Below the pieces are notes generated by a model. That model worked only from the letters and a program-made list of their open reading frames with translations, was not told where the DNA came from and did no database searches. From Bryobacterales bacterium (GTDB lineage Bacteria; Acidobacteriota; Terriglobia; Bryobacterales; Bryobacteraceae): a stretch of DNA of 64,000 bases. The position numbers were made by a program, and so were the translations under genes. Within the stretch, counting starts at the first letter, position 1. The number at the start of each line of letters is the position of its first letter. The stretch lies in assembly GCA_016789905.1 (NCBI GenBank), contig JAEUQC010000130.1, positions 62,001-126,000 on the forward strand, given 5' to 3'. Shown here in pieces: positions 1 through 7,381 of the stretch.

Positions 1-2376
1 GACGTAAACTACGCGCAGGAATACCCGAGCAAGGACTTTTGGGCCGACTACTACTGGCTTCAATCTAATCGGACTTCGATTTCCGTCTACACACTCCAAC
101 CGCAAAACGTCCGGCACGCGAAAGTCGGTTTCCTAAATGATGATCGGGACCGTTCGCAGATTTACGCGTTGCACAATTTTTATGCCGACGCCAAATCGGG
201 TGAATCCGATTCCCTTCCCACCGTCCGGATTAGAATAGGGGACTCTATTACGCAATCGATCGATTCACTGCGAATCGACAGCGGATTGGCGACCGCACCC
301 ACGGTCGCCGAAAAGGCAGGTTCAGAACTTGAAAAATGGATAGCTTCACCGTTTTCCAAGTTTGACATGGTGCATTTGGGCAAATCTTTCAAAGAGGCCG
401 GCACTTCGTTTACCCGCTTGCCCCCTGGGCAAACGGTGCATATCGTTAGTACAAACGAAGGGGGCTTCGACAGGAATAACTGGGACCCTCTTCCACCTGC
501 GCAGCAGTTGGGTTCCATCACGGAACTGAGATCCCTTGTGGACAACGGGTACCGGTTCGGACTTCGATTCAACGCTTACATGAACAATGTCTGGACGGAT
601 CTGAATACGCCCACACTAAAGAACTTGCCCGCGGGATTGAAATTGGAGGACATCGCGGTGCTCGACTCCAGCGGCCGCCCGATTTCGCGGGAGTACAACG
701 GGATCCTGGGAGTCTTCCCTGACCCCTGCAAGTCGTTTGTCGGCGACCGAAACCGCCGGAACCTTGCGGAGCTTCGGTCACTTGGATTCAAAGAGTTTCT
801 GCTGGATCAGGTTGGCTCGGTCGGGATTCCACGAAAACAATACCTGAACTGCTGGTTGCAGATACTTTCTCTGCAGCCACAGGGTAGCCGCTACGACACC
901 GAGGACGGGACTCTCCCTCTGACCTGGAGGTTCGTTGGCTACCACGGCTCGCTGCTTCCGTCAGCGCCAACCCTCACCACGGCCGATCAGGCGTTGCGCG
1001 CCGCCGACGGCGTCTTCGGTGTTGGCCAAACGACGATGTACCCGCTGGCACAACTTCTTCTGGGTCAGTCCGTTCTTTTCTACCAGCACGATCTGAATCC
1101 AAACTCCTTCACGCACAGCGTCGCCGTCTTAACGTTCAACGCCGCTACAGGTACAAATCTCAGCTACATTCCGCCCGGACTGAGAGACGGACCACAAGAC
1201 GAATCGTGGTCGTCCGTCGTAGAAACGTTTCAGCGTCGCGTGTTCGCAAGGCTCGCCGGCAGGCGGATGACGGCCTTCAATTCCCTCCCCTCGCAAGCGA
1301 CGGAGTCGACGTGGCCCGGGATGACGGTCTATGCAAACTGGAATTCGAGTTCGCCGCTGGTTCGGGACACAGCGACAATCGCACCAGGTGGGTTTCTCGC
1401 GACTTCCACCGATGGGTCCCTTGTTGCCGGTGCGCTCTCGGCGTACAACGGCAACGCGCTCACCGCCGGTGCGCACTTGCTGATTGTCGAACGTTCGCCA
1501 TGTGCGACGGTGCTTTGGCATCCACTCGGGCCCGATACGCCTGTGTTCCTGACGCCGCCAGACGCACGGCCGGGGCAGTTGCTTGCGTTGCGGGCGATCG
1601 ACGAGGACGGCTACCAGATTGGGGGCGACATCCCCCTTGCAATGGAAGGGAGGCTTGTCCGCGTGAACGCGGAACGGACACGCGGCGGGAAACGGGTGGG
1701 CCGGTATGAACTTACCTATGGACCGGCGCTGAGTGCCCTCGTAAACAACGCCAGCTATTTGGAACCACTAGCGCCAGGAATGCTCGCCGCTGCGTTCGGT
1801 GCCCGCTTGGAAGGCGCCGTATCCCAAGCGCGCGTTGGCGGGTTACCGGCTTCCGTTCTTTACACAACGATGGCGCAATCCGCGTTTAGTATCCCATTCG
1901 CCATGGACCAGTTCACCCGGAGTCAGGCGGAATTCGTGACGGGCGGCTGCTCGACCGGTTTGGCCACGGTGCGGCTTGTGCCGTCGGCGCCAGGAATCTT
2001 CACTTTGGATGCAACGGGGCGCGGCCAGGCTGCCGCTCTAAATGAGGACTTTTCGGCCAACACCTCGGCGGCTCCGGTGACTCGCGGGAAGACTGTTGTG
2101 CTATGGGCGACAGGTCAGGGAACAACGGAGCCTCCCAGCAAAGATGGCGAGATCACCAGGGAACCGCTTCCGCGCGCACTAGCACGAATGACAGCGAAAG
2201 TCGGCGGCGTTGACGCTGAAGTGTCCTATGGTGGTCCGGCGCCAGGTCTGATCGCCGGAATCAGCCAGATCAACGTAATCGTTCCGGCGAATGCTCCGAC
2301 CGGCCCCGCAGTCCCAATCGTCGTTCTTGCCGGCGATAGCGCCAGCCAGGATGGCGTCACGATCGCCGTTCAATAA
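1..2376 (+). CDS. Partial large protein with C-terminal Solibacter-type (TIGR03437-like) domain
   Basis: The frame is open from the first base of the window, so the gene begins upstream and only its last 791 codons are visible. From about residue 580 (motif LVNNASY, then LAPGMLAAAFG) to the end it matches the pattern of the TIGR03437 domain, which is abundant in Solibacteres and normally sits at the C-terminus of big exported proteins. A region around residues 470-560 looks like a beta-rich segment. No catalytic motif was recognised in the visible part. A TTG or GTG start inside the window is unlikely because the upstream codons read as normal protein. Function unknown; probably extracellular or surface-exposed by analogy with the family. 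Confidence 0.7.
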   Translation, partial: DVNYAQEYPSKDFWADYYWLQSNRTSISVYTLQPQNVRHAKVGFLNDDRDRSQIYALHNFYADAKSGESDSLPTVRIRIGDSITQSIDSLRIDSGLATAPTVAEKAGSELEKWIASPFSKFDMVHLGKSFKEAGTSFTRLPPGQTVHIVSTNEGGFDRNNWDPLPPAQQLGSITELRSLVDNGYRFGLRFNAYMNNVWTDLNTPTLKNLPAGLKLEDIAVLDSSGRPISREYNGILGVFPDPCKSFVGDRNRRNLAELRSLGFKEFLLDQVGSVGIPRKQYLNCWLQILSLQPQGSRYDTEDGTLPLTWRFVGYHGSLLPSAPTLTTADQALRAADGVFGVGQTTMYPLAQLLLGQSVLFYQHDLNPNSFTHSVAVLTFNAATGTNLSYIPPGLRDGPQDESWSSVVETFQRRVFARLAGRRMTAFNSLPSQATESTWPGMTVYANWNSSSPLVRDTATIAPGGFLATSTDGSLVAGALSAYNGNALTAGAHLLIVERSPCATVLWHPLGPDTPVFLTPPDARPGQLLALRAIDEDGYQIGGDIPLAMEGRLVRVNAERTRGGKRVGRYELTYGPALSALVNNASYLEPLAPGMLAAAFGARLEGAVSQARVGGLPASVLYTTMAQSAFSIPFAMDQFTRSQAEFVTGGCSTGLATVRLVPSAPGIFTLDATGRGQAAALNEDFSANTSAAPVTRGKTVVLWATGQGTTEPPSKDGEITREPLPRALARMTAKVGGVDAEVSYGGPAPGLIAGISQINVIVPANAPTGPAVPIVVLAGDSASQDGVTIAVQ

Positions 2377-2458
2377 CCGCTCGGCCCGAGTAGTTGGGGA
2401 CGTGGGTCCGTTCAGCGGTTTGGTGCAACCCAGAGCCATTTTCTTGGAAAGGATTGGA

Positions 2459-2743
2459 GTGACTGTTTTGGAGCCGCAAGTATTGTTTTTTCCACTCGTT
2501 GTATGCTGCCTGGCCGCAGGTCGTGCCAGCAGCATGGGGTATAGTCCGTTTGCCTGGTTTGGGGCTGCCGGACCGCTCGGATTGTTCGTGTTGTGGATCC
2601 TGCCCGATCTCAAGAACAGCACACGACCCGCTGAGGAGAGGGCCAAGATCAAACGCTGGGCCGACACATTTGCGTGGTGCCTTACTGGACTTGGCACGCT
2701 CGCGATGATCGGGATTTCAACGGGATTACTGCCTTACAGGTAA
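2459..2743 (+). CDS. Small two-helix membrane protein, unknown function
   Basis: A 94-residue product from a GTG start preceded by GGAAAGG at a good distance. The longer in-frame ORF would overlap the upstream gene by 86 bases and lacks such a ribosome site. Two hydrophobic stretches are visible, about residues 8-50 (broken by a short Gly/Ser-rich turn) and residues 70-90, separated by a charged stretch rich in Lys, Arg and Glu. It lies 83 bases after the TIGR03437-type gene and just before two further small genes on the same strand, so the three may be one operon. No family recognised. Confidence 0.5.
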   Translation: MTVLEPQVLFFPLVVCCLAAGRASSMGYSPFAWFGAAGPLGLFVLWILPDLKNSTRPAEERAKIKRWADTFAWCLTGLGTLAMIGISTGLLPYR

Positions 2744-2786
2744 AACCCCGCGCACAATTCACCTTTCAGAAAGAGAGACGCACGGA

Positions 2787-3260
2787 ATGCTTAACGAATT
2801 ACGAAGCCTCTTCGGCGGCCGTAGTGCCAAGGATACGAGAAGGGAACGCGACTCCGCAGCGATAGCCATAGTGTTTGACATTGATCGCCTTGGCGGCGGA
2901 ATGTACGGTTATTCCGCGTTCAAGATCTTCTTTACCACTCTTGCTCCGGATCGGCTCCGGGGCTGCGAAATCTTCGATGGCGACACTATCGAGACACTTT
3001 CCGGTAGAGCTCAGGAGTACTGCATCGCTGTAACCACACTTGAGCCTGGCCTACGCGAATACATCAAAACCGCTTTTCTTGAATCAGCGGCGAAAGGACT
3101 CGCGTCGCAGGAGCGAAGAATCAATGAAAGAGTCAACCTGAGCGTGCTTTCCGCCACCGGATTTGTCGATTCAGCCGGTTCGTTGCGTGTCCGGAAGGGC
3201 GGGCTCGTTGGTTCTGGATGGGCCAATGGAACGGCGTGGATGATCAACAAGGAGAGTTGA
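2787..3260 (+). CDS. Hypothetical protein, 157 aa
   Basis: ATG start with a purine-rich stretch (AAAGAGAGA) upstream. The product looks soluble: a charged N-terminus, a segment with Gly-Gly-Gly-Met-Tyr-Gly near residues 36-41, and a C-terminal Gly/Ser-rich stretch (GGLVGSGWANGTAW). No signal peptide or membrane segment is seen. It ends three bases before the next gene, which suggests translation from one transcript. Not recognised. Confidence 0.5.
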   Translation: MLNELRSLFGGRSAKDTRRERDSAAIAIVFDIDRLGGGMYGYSAFKIFFTTLAPDRLRGCEIFDGDTIETLSGRAQEYCIAVTTLEPGLREYIKTAFLESAAKGLASQERRINERVNLSVLSATGFVDSAGSLRVRKGGLVGSGWANGTAWMINKES

Positions 3261-3263
3261 CCT

Positions 3264-3632
3264 ATGACGCCAACAAGAGCAAAGATTGTGACTGGGCTGG
3301 GTTTGTTTCTAATCGTTCTGGTCGTGACTTGTTTGGTTCAAACCCATATTGCGACAGCCAACGGCGGAGACATCATTCGTATCCACGGAGAGGGCTTGCG
3401 CCTATCCGTGGATGGGGAGCCTGTCTATTTTCGGGCAGGCGACTATGTGCGTGCGCCCGGCGGGTTGAGACGTCTGCCGTTCTATTGGGTGCAGAGCTAT
3501 TGGTATCTGACGATCCCGGTGCCACTGGCGCTTGCCGCGTTTGGCTTTTATCGAATGCGGAGCCGACCCCGCGGCGACGAGGATGGCGAAAGGAAACCCC
3601 GTATCACAATTTACTACCGAACGGATCGATGA
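3264..3632 (+). CDS. Small bitopic or two-TM membrane protein, unknown function
   Basis: A 122-residue product starting at ATG with AAGGAGAG upstream. An N-terminal hydrophobic segment (about residues 7-27) and a second near residues 78-98 are separated by about 50 polar residues that would lie outside the membrane. The short C-terminal tail is strongly charged (Arg, Asp, Glu, Lys) and probably cytoplasmic. It follows the 157-residue gene by three bases. No family recognised. Confidence 0.5.
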   Translation: MTPTRAKIVTGLGLFLIVLVVTCLVQTHIATANGGDIIRIHGEGLRLSVDGEPVYFRAGDYVRAPGGLRRLPFYWVQSYWYLTIPVPLALAAFGFYRMRSRPRGDEDGERKPRITIYYRTDR

Positions 3633-3722
3633 GAGGCACGAATGAGTCAACAGGCCAATCGCCCTGAATCTCGGCAACGATGGATGAGGACATATTCCTA
3701 ATGATGGCGTACAGCAATGCGA

Positions 3723-3836
3723 ATGCCGGGACGAAGCGATCCGGCGCGGCTGGAGGCGATTCAGAACGGGTATCTGCTGATACTGACCGATAGCGATTAT
3801 GAGCGGCTGCAGTACGTGCTGTACCGGCGGCGCTAG
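3723..3836 (+). CDS. Possible small ORF or gene remnant (37 aa)
   Basis: A short frame starting at ATG and ending in Tyr-Arg-Arg-Arg just where the convergent PilZ gene stops. The peptide (YLLILTDSDYERL in its middle) has the look of genuine protein rather than random translation, but there is no clear ribosome site and no known family. It could be the tail of a lost larger gene. The rest of 3633-3832 holds nothing else that I can support. Confidence 0.2.
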   Translation: MPGRSDPARLEAIQNGYLLILTDSDYERLQYVLYRRR

Positions 3837-4180
3837 GCGATTTCTTTGCGGCGAGCGGGCGGTTCGATGCCGGCGGAGACACGGTCGAAGCGGGCCTGGC
3901 CTTCGAATTCGATGCCGACAATGAACCGGTTGCCGGAGCGGGCGCAGGTGCGGACCTGGCCGGAGCAGGCGAGGTTGAGGGGAGCCGAGCGAAGTTGGAC
4001 GGTAGCGGCTTTGGATGGAGGCTCGGGGAGTTCGACACGGATGCCGATATCGGAGATATCGACGGCGATGGCTTGGCAGCAGTGCGGTTTGCCGCGCTGG
4101 TCCTGCCAGGAGATCTGGATGGGGGTGTCGAGCGAGACACGTTTGTTGCGGCGGCGGCCAAAAGCTGGCATACGGTACAT
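3833..4180 (-). CDS. PilZ-domain protein
   Basis: A 115-residue single-domain protein. PilZ domains bind cyclic di-GMP through an Arg-rich N-terminal motif (RxxxR) and a D/NxSxxG motif on a beta-barrel. Here an Arg/Lys cluster RRRNKR is seen near residues 9-14 and DISDIGI near residue 42, followed by alternating hydrophobic strands, which fits. An alternative start at the second Met (three codons later) is possible. No Shine-Dalgarno is obvious. It is the last chromosomal gene before the mobile element. A longer overlapping minus-strand frame (3604-4161) was rejected as a shadow. Confidence 0.7.
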   Translation of the reverse strand: MYRMPAFGRRRNKRVSLDTPIQISWQDQRGKPHCCQAIAVDISDIGIRVELPEPPSKAATVQLRSAPLNLACSGQVRTCARSGNRFIVGIEFEGQARFDRVSAGIEPPARRKEIA

Positions 4181-4242
4181 ATCGGCTGGGCGGGCGGAGG
4201 GAATTAGGCGGTAGAATTGAATTACGGTTTAGTTTCTGAGAG

Positions 4243-4283
4243 GCCCGGGTGGCGAAACCGGCAGACGCAACGGACTTAAAATC
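4243..4283 (+). repeat. attL: Left attachment repeat: remnant 5' half of tRNA-Leu
   Basis: These 41 bases are identical to 12733-12773, the 5' half of the intact tRNA-Leu gene from its first base through the anticodon loop. Sequence identity ends on both sides. Together with an integrase next to the other copy, this marks the left junction of an integrated element of about 8.5 kb. The copy cannot be a working tRNA because the 3' half is missing: it runs into unrelated sequence after ATC. Confidence 0.9.
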
Positions 4284-4303
4284 TAGCCGATTGGAAAATC
4301 AAG

Positions 4304-4324
4304 GGGTGGCACTGTTTGCCACCC
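4304..4324 (+). terminator. Probable Rho-independent terminator just inside the left end
   Basis: An 8-bp perfect stem (GGGTGGCA / TGCCACCC) with a 5-base loop is followed by TTTACTTTTTG. It would stop transcription that enters through the tRNA remnant. The remaining bases up to the next gene (4331-4664) hold no gene or clear signal that I can support. Confidence 0.6.
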
Positions 4325-4664
4325 TTTACTTTTTGTTCATAAGAATCAATGCTTTACAACGAGCGGCCACGTCCACAGCACAATCCTTGGTAACCCTTCT
4401 ACGCACAGGGTGCGCACAATAGTGGGCACAGTCTTATCTCTATCCAACCATCGCTAGGTGGCGCACTTTTTTTGGGGTGCGTTCTGTACCTGTGGCAATG
4501 CCTCACAACGGTTCTTTGTGGGTTCCTCACAGCTTCCGGAACATTGTCCGTCTTAGTCGTCTTGGACAGGCGCATGGACAATCGGACGGGGCGCAAGGGG
4601 CTAAACTAGCAGTCGAAGCTATACTTTGATAACCTCACATCGATGGAAGCTTGAGAGGACGGCA

Positions 4665-5570
4665 GTGTCGAAAGTCGCAGAGCCAGTTTTCACGATCAGC
4701 CTTGAGAAAGGACTTGCCGACCGGCACCGGATGCCGATTGATCAGGTCATCTCTGTACTCTCTTCTGTTAAGCAAATGATTGCTGACGCGGCGAGCGAAC
4801 TGCAAAGCGATGAGGGGGACGGCAAGCCCCTAGATTTTGGTTTGGAGATCTCGTCTGGCCTGGATGGCAATGCATTCCGTAAAGGTAGTCTAAAGGCACA
4901 GATCGTCATAACGAAGAACCACGCCAAAGGAATTCGGGCAGCGCAGAGGGTTTTGGCCACAATTCACGATCTGAGCGCTGTCAAGAAACCACCGGCAAGA
5001 GAATATTCAGCAGAAGCGGAGTTGGTAACCGGTCGAATCTTGAACCGATTGGAGAAAATCGCTGCTATTCACGAGGTCAGCCGGTCTGACGCGAAGTTTA
5101 GCGTCACTGTTCCTAAGGCTTTTCGAGTGGAACCTGGAATAAAGAAGGTCAAGGCGGCGACTTTCAGCGAACGCGGTCTTCAGGCACTATATGCTTTCCG
5201 AGAGCCAGTGTTTCGCGAGAGCGGCGTTACGATTCACGGCAAGCTGGCCGAGTTGAAGGACAAATCCGCTTTAGAGCGGGAGGAAGGCCATTTTTGGGGG
5301 CAACTCCTCAGAGAAAACGGTGAATTGTGGCGAATTCAGTTTAAGAATTCGCAGACAGACTCGGTGAGACTCTTGTTCAAAGAGCAGGTTGAAGTAACCG
5401 GCGAAGCCCACTATTTTCAGTCCAGAACCCCAAAATTGATTGTTAAGGAAATAGCCAGAGACGACGAAAGAGACTACGTTAAGGCGTTCGATGATCTCTA
5501 CGGACTGAACAAAGCTCTTTACAATGCACCGCTCGAAATCGTGTTGAAGCGGCGCTACGAGCCGGAATAG
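4665..5570 (+). CDS. Unknown protein with OB-fold-like C-terminal part, partner of PIN nuclease
   Basis: 301 residues from a GTG start preceded by GAGAGGA; a longer TTG start at 4626 has no ribosome site. The first 110 residues alternate helices and strands with no known motif. Residues about 187-264 show a beta pattern (VTIHGKLAEL, then HFWGQLL, LWRIQF, QVEVTGEA, KLIVKEI) that looks like an OB-fold nucleic-acid-binding barrel; this is inference from pattern only. The stop codon sits two bases before the ATG of the PIN gene, so the two are surely co-translated. The arrangement suggests an antitoxin-toxin or two-part defence module, but the family is not recognised. Confidence 0.6.
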   Translation: MSKVAEPVFTISLEKGLADRHRMPIDQVISVLSSVKQMIADAASELQSDEGDGKPLDFGLEISSGLDGNAFRKGSLKAQIVITKNHAKGIRAAQRVLATIHDLSAVKKPPAREYSAEAELVTGRILNRLEKIAAIHEVSRSDAKFSVTVPKAFRVEPGIKKVKAATFSERGLQALYAFREPVFRESGVTIHGKLAELKDKSALEREEGHFWGQLLRENGELWRIQFKNSQTDSVRLLFKEQVEVTGEAHYFQSRTPKLIVKEIARDDERDYVKAFDDLYGLNKALYNAPLEIVLKRRYEPE

Positions 5571-5572
5571 TA

Positions 5573-6049
5573 ATGCCAGCTTACATCGATTCATCGGTTT
5601 TTCTGGCAATTCTGAACGGAGAGGAGCCTGTCGCGAGCGACATTCAGGCTCTGTTTGCTGAGTTGAAGCGCAAGAAAGTGACTATATACACTTCGATCAT
5701 AACGATTCAAGAAGTCTCCGTTGCCGGATACACAAAGAGCCGGGAACCTTCTGGAGCGGCGGCCTCAGAAGTAAGCAAGATCGCCCGAATAGAAGGAATC
5801 ACTCGGAGTATCTCCCTTGAGGCTGCGGAGATTGAAGCGAAGGTGATTTCCAAGATGAAATCTAGGGAGGAGAAGTCTCAGGACAATAAGCGAAGAAAAT
5901 GGGACTGTTTCCATATAGCAACGGCCGTCCACCTAAAATGCTCAGTCCTTTACTCGTGCGACCAAGGGATGCTCAACCGTAAGGCACACCTTCAACTCGG
6001 GGATATCGAGTTTTCGCGGCCCTGCACATCCAACGGTACTCTGTTCTGA
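5573..6049 (+). CDS. PIN-domain ribonuclease (toxin-like)
   Basis: 158 residues. PIN domains are metal-dependent ribonucleases using three or four acidic residues. Here Asp6 (YIDSSVFL), Glu47 (IQEV), Asp111 (KWDCFHIATAV) and Asp130 (YSCDQGM) sit at the expected places, so the active site looks intact. The gene follows an unknown OB-fold-like gene by two bases. Most stand-alone PIN proteins are VapC-type toxins with a small antitoxin of about 80 residues; here the partner is 301 residues, which is unusual. It may cleave tRNA or other RNA; the target cannot be told from sequence. Confidence 0.8.
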   Translation: MPAYIDSSVFLAILNGEEPVASDIQALFAELKRKKVTIYTSIITIQEVSVAGYTKSREPSGAAASEVSKIARIEGITRSISLEAAEIEAKVISKMKSREEKSQDNKRRKWDCFHIATAVHLKCSVLYSCDQGMLNRKAHLQLGDIEFSRPCTSNGTLF

Positions 6050-6290
6050 TTATCCGCCCGCTTTTCCATCATTAGGCGCGTCTCGCCATTCTCGCGACTG
6101 TGCGAATCGGCAGCTAGAATTTTTTGTTCGTATAACCCGGGAGCCGTCTCCGTCCCGTTAAGTGCTGGATGGCGAATTGGCGTTCCGATCTTCTCTAAGA
6201 GATCCTATTAGCTGCCGCCTAGCTCGACGGGGCGAAAGCCGGGCACCCTACCCGGCTGGCGGCACTTCATATAGGGCCGTTGAGGGAACG

Positions 6291-6983
6291 ATGTGGATAG
6301 ACGAGTTGATACCGGGGGACTCCGATGGAGCCGCCGACTCAAAGAGGCGCATGCGGCGTTCGTACGTGCGCCTCCTCCGCACTATTGACGTTAAGAACCG
6401 CTATAGCTACAGATCGGACGAGGAGGTTTCTGCGCATAACAAGGCGCTACAGCAGCATCTCAACGAATCTGCGACCAAGATTTTTCGGTATTGCTATGAG
6501 AGCGTCCTAAAGTCGAATCCGACTATTGGTGATTCGGACGAAGAATTCAAGAAGTACATTCGGACGCTTCACACAGTCATTGAGAGGGAGATGAACCGGC
6601 TGTTTGGGGAGTATCGCGCAGAAGGGATGTGGGATTGGAATCTGAATCCAGATGAACCACTACCGGAACCACCCCCATGGGGGTTCATGTGCTTGTTGCC
6701 GTACTGGGGATCAACAATGGAAGAAGAAGCCTGGACGCGGTTCCTAGATCATGTGGCTGGCGAAGCACTAACAAAGAAGGCAGTTGCTCCTACACGAGCG
6801 GAAGTTATCAAACCGATCCTGGAAGCCAGAGGATGGTCGGTACTTGATTGGGCGCTTGCGTCCAACGTGGACTTCCATACTGCAAATGACTTTCTGAATG
6901 GGGCGACGAAACGGGCTTACCGTTCAACCCGTGTCAAGCTGGCGACCGGGCTTGGCATCAAGGTCGCAGAACTTCCGCTATAG
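6291..6983 (+). CDS. Unknown protein with C-terminal HTH-like domain
   Basis: 230 residues from ATG 6291, with GAGGGA upstream; the longer frame from 6162 reads through probable non-coding sequence. The first 120 residues are charged and helical, followed by a Pro-rich linker (DEPLPEPPPWG) near residues 122-132. The last 55 residues (WSVLDWALASNVDFHTANDFLNG, continuing to GLGIKVAELPL) have the spacing of a Cro/CI-like helix-turn-helix. It may be a regulator of the element or a cargo gene. The 240 bases before it (6050-6290) contain nothing clear. Confidence 0.5.
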   Translation: MWIDELIPGDSDGAADSKRRMRRSYVRLLRTIDVKNRYSYRSDEEVSAHNKALQQHLNESATKIFRYCYESVLKSNPTIGDSDEEFKKYIRTLHTVIEREMNRLFGEYRAEGMWDWNLNPDEPLPEPPPWGFMCLLPYWGSTMEEEAWTRFLDHVAGEALTKKAVAPTRAEVIKPILEARGWSVLDWALASNVDFHTANDFLNGATKRAYRSTRVKLATGLGIKVAELPL

Positions 6984-7090
6984 AGATTCCTACACTCTCC
7001 AATGGAATCCGCCCGCTTTCCACTGACTTTCCCATGGACGCTAGCGCATCCTGAACCTAACCCGCAAACACGGACAAAGGAGATATCAGT

Positions 7091-7288
7091 ATGCAATCAC
7101 CAAGCAACGGCGGACAGACGGTTCGCCTCCTCAATGAGTACGACGTGGCGGACATCCTCCGCCTATCCGTCGCAACAATGCGTCACTGGCGAATGACCGG
7201 CAAGGGCCCGAAGTGGCTCAAGCTGGGAAGCGCAGTTCGCTACCGGCCCGAAGACGTGCAGACGTACCTCGAAGGGCGGGCCGCCTAA
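7091..7288 (+). CDS. Excisionase-like helix-turn-helix protein (AlpA/HTH_17 type)
   Basis: 65 residues with AAAGGAGA upstream of the ATG. It has the MerR/excisionase winged-helix pattern: an entry motif LLNEYDVADILRLSVATMRHW, then GKGPKWLKLGSAVRYRPEDVQTYL, typical of small HTH_17 proteins that act as excisionase or as activator of the element's own genes. It lies directly before the replication protein, as in many phage satellites and integrative elements. Likely role: control of integrase direction or of primase expression. Confidence 0.75.
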   Translation: MQSPSNGGQTVRLLNEYDVADILRLSVATMRHWRMTGKGPKWLKLGSAVRYRPEDVQTYLEGRAA

Positions 7289-7305
7289 CCATGCACACGA
7301 AGAAA

Positions 7306-7330
7306 AGCCCCCGGTTCGCACCCGAGGGCT
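7306..7330 (+). terminator. Hairpin between excisionase and primase genes
   Basis: A 9-bp stem with one mismatch (AGCCCCCGG / CCGAGGGCT) and a 7-base loop lies between two same-strand genes. It lacks a clear T-run, so it may be an attenuator or RNA-stability element rather than a true terminator. Confidence 0.3.
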
Positions 7331-7381
7331 CTAAACTGCACACACACCAGAATCATAGCCAATTTTGGGCGGAGGTGGCAT

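Noticed and set aside
3604..4161. 185-aa minus-strand ORF
   Set aside because: Low-complexity Ala/Ser/Pro-rich shadow of the PilZ gene in another frame.
4243..4330. A second tRNA-Leu gene at the left end of the element
   Set aside because: Only the first 41 bases match; there is no T-arm, variable arm or 3' acceptor stem, so it is the attachment remnant.
7002..7196. 64-aa ORF before the excisionase-like gene
   Set aside because: No ribosome site and no family; it overlaps the well-supported HTH gene in another frame.
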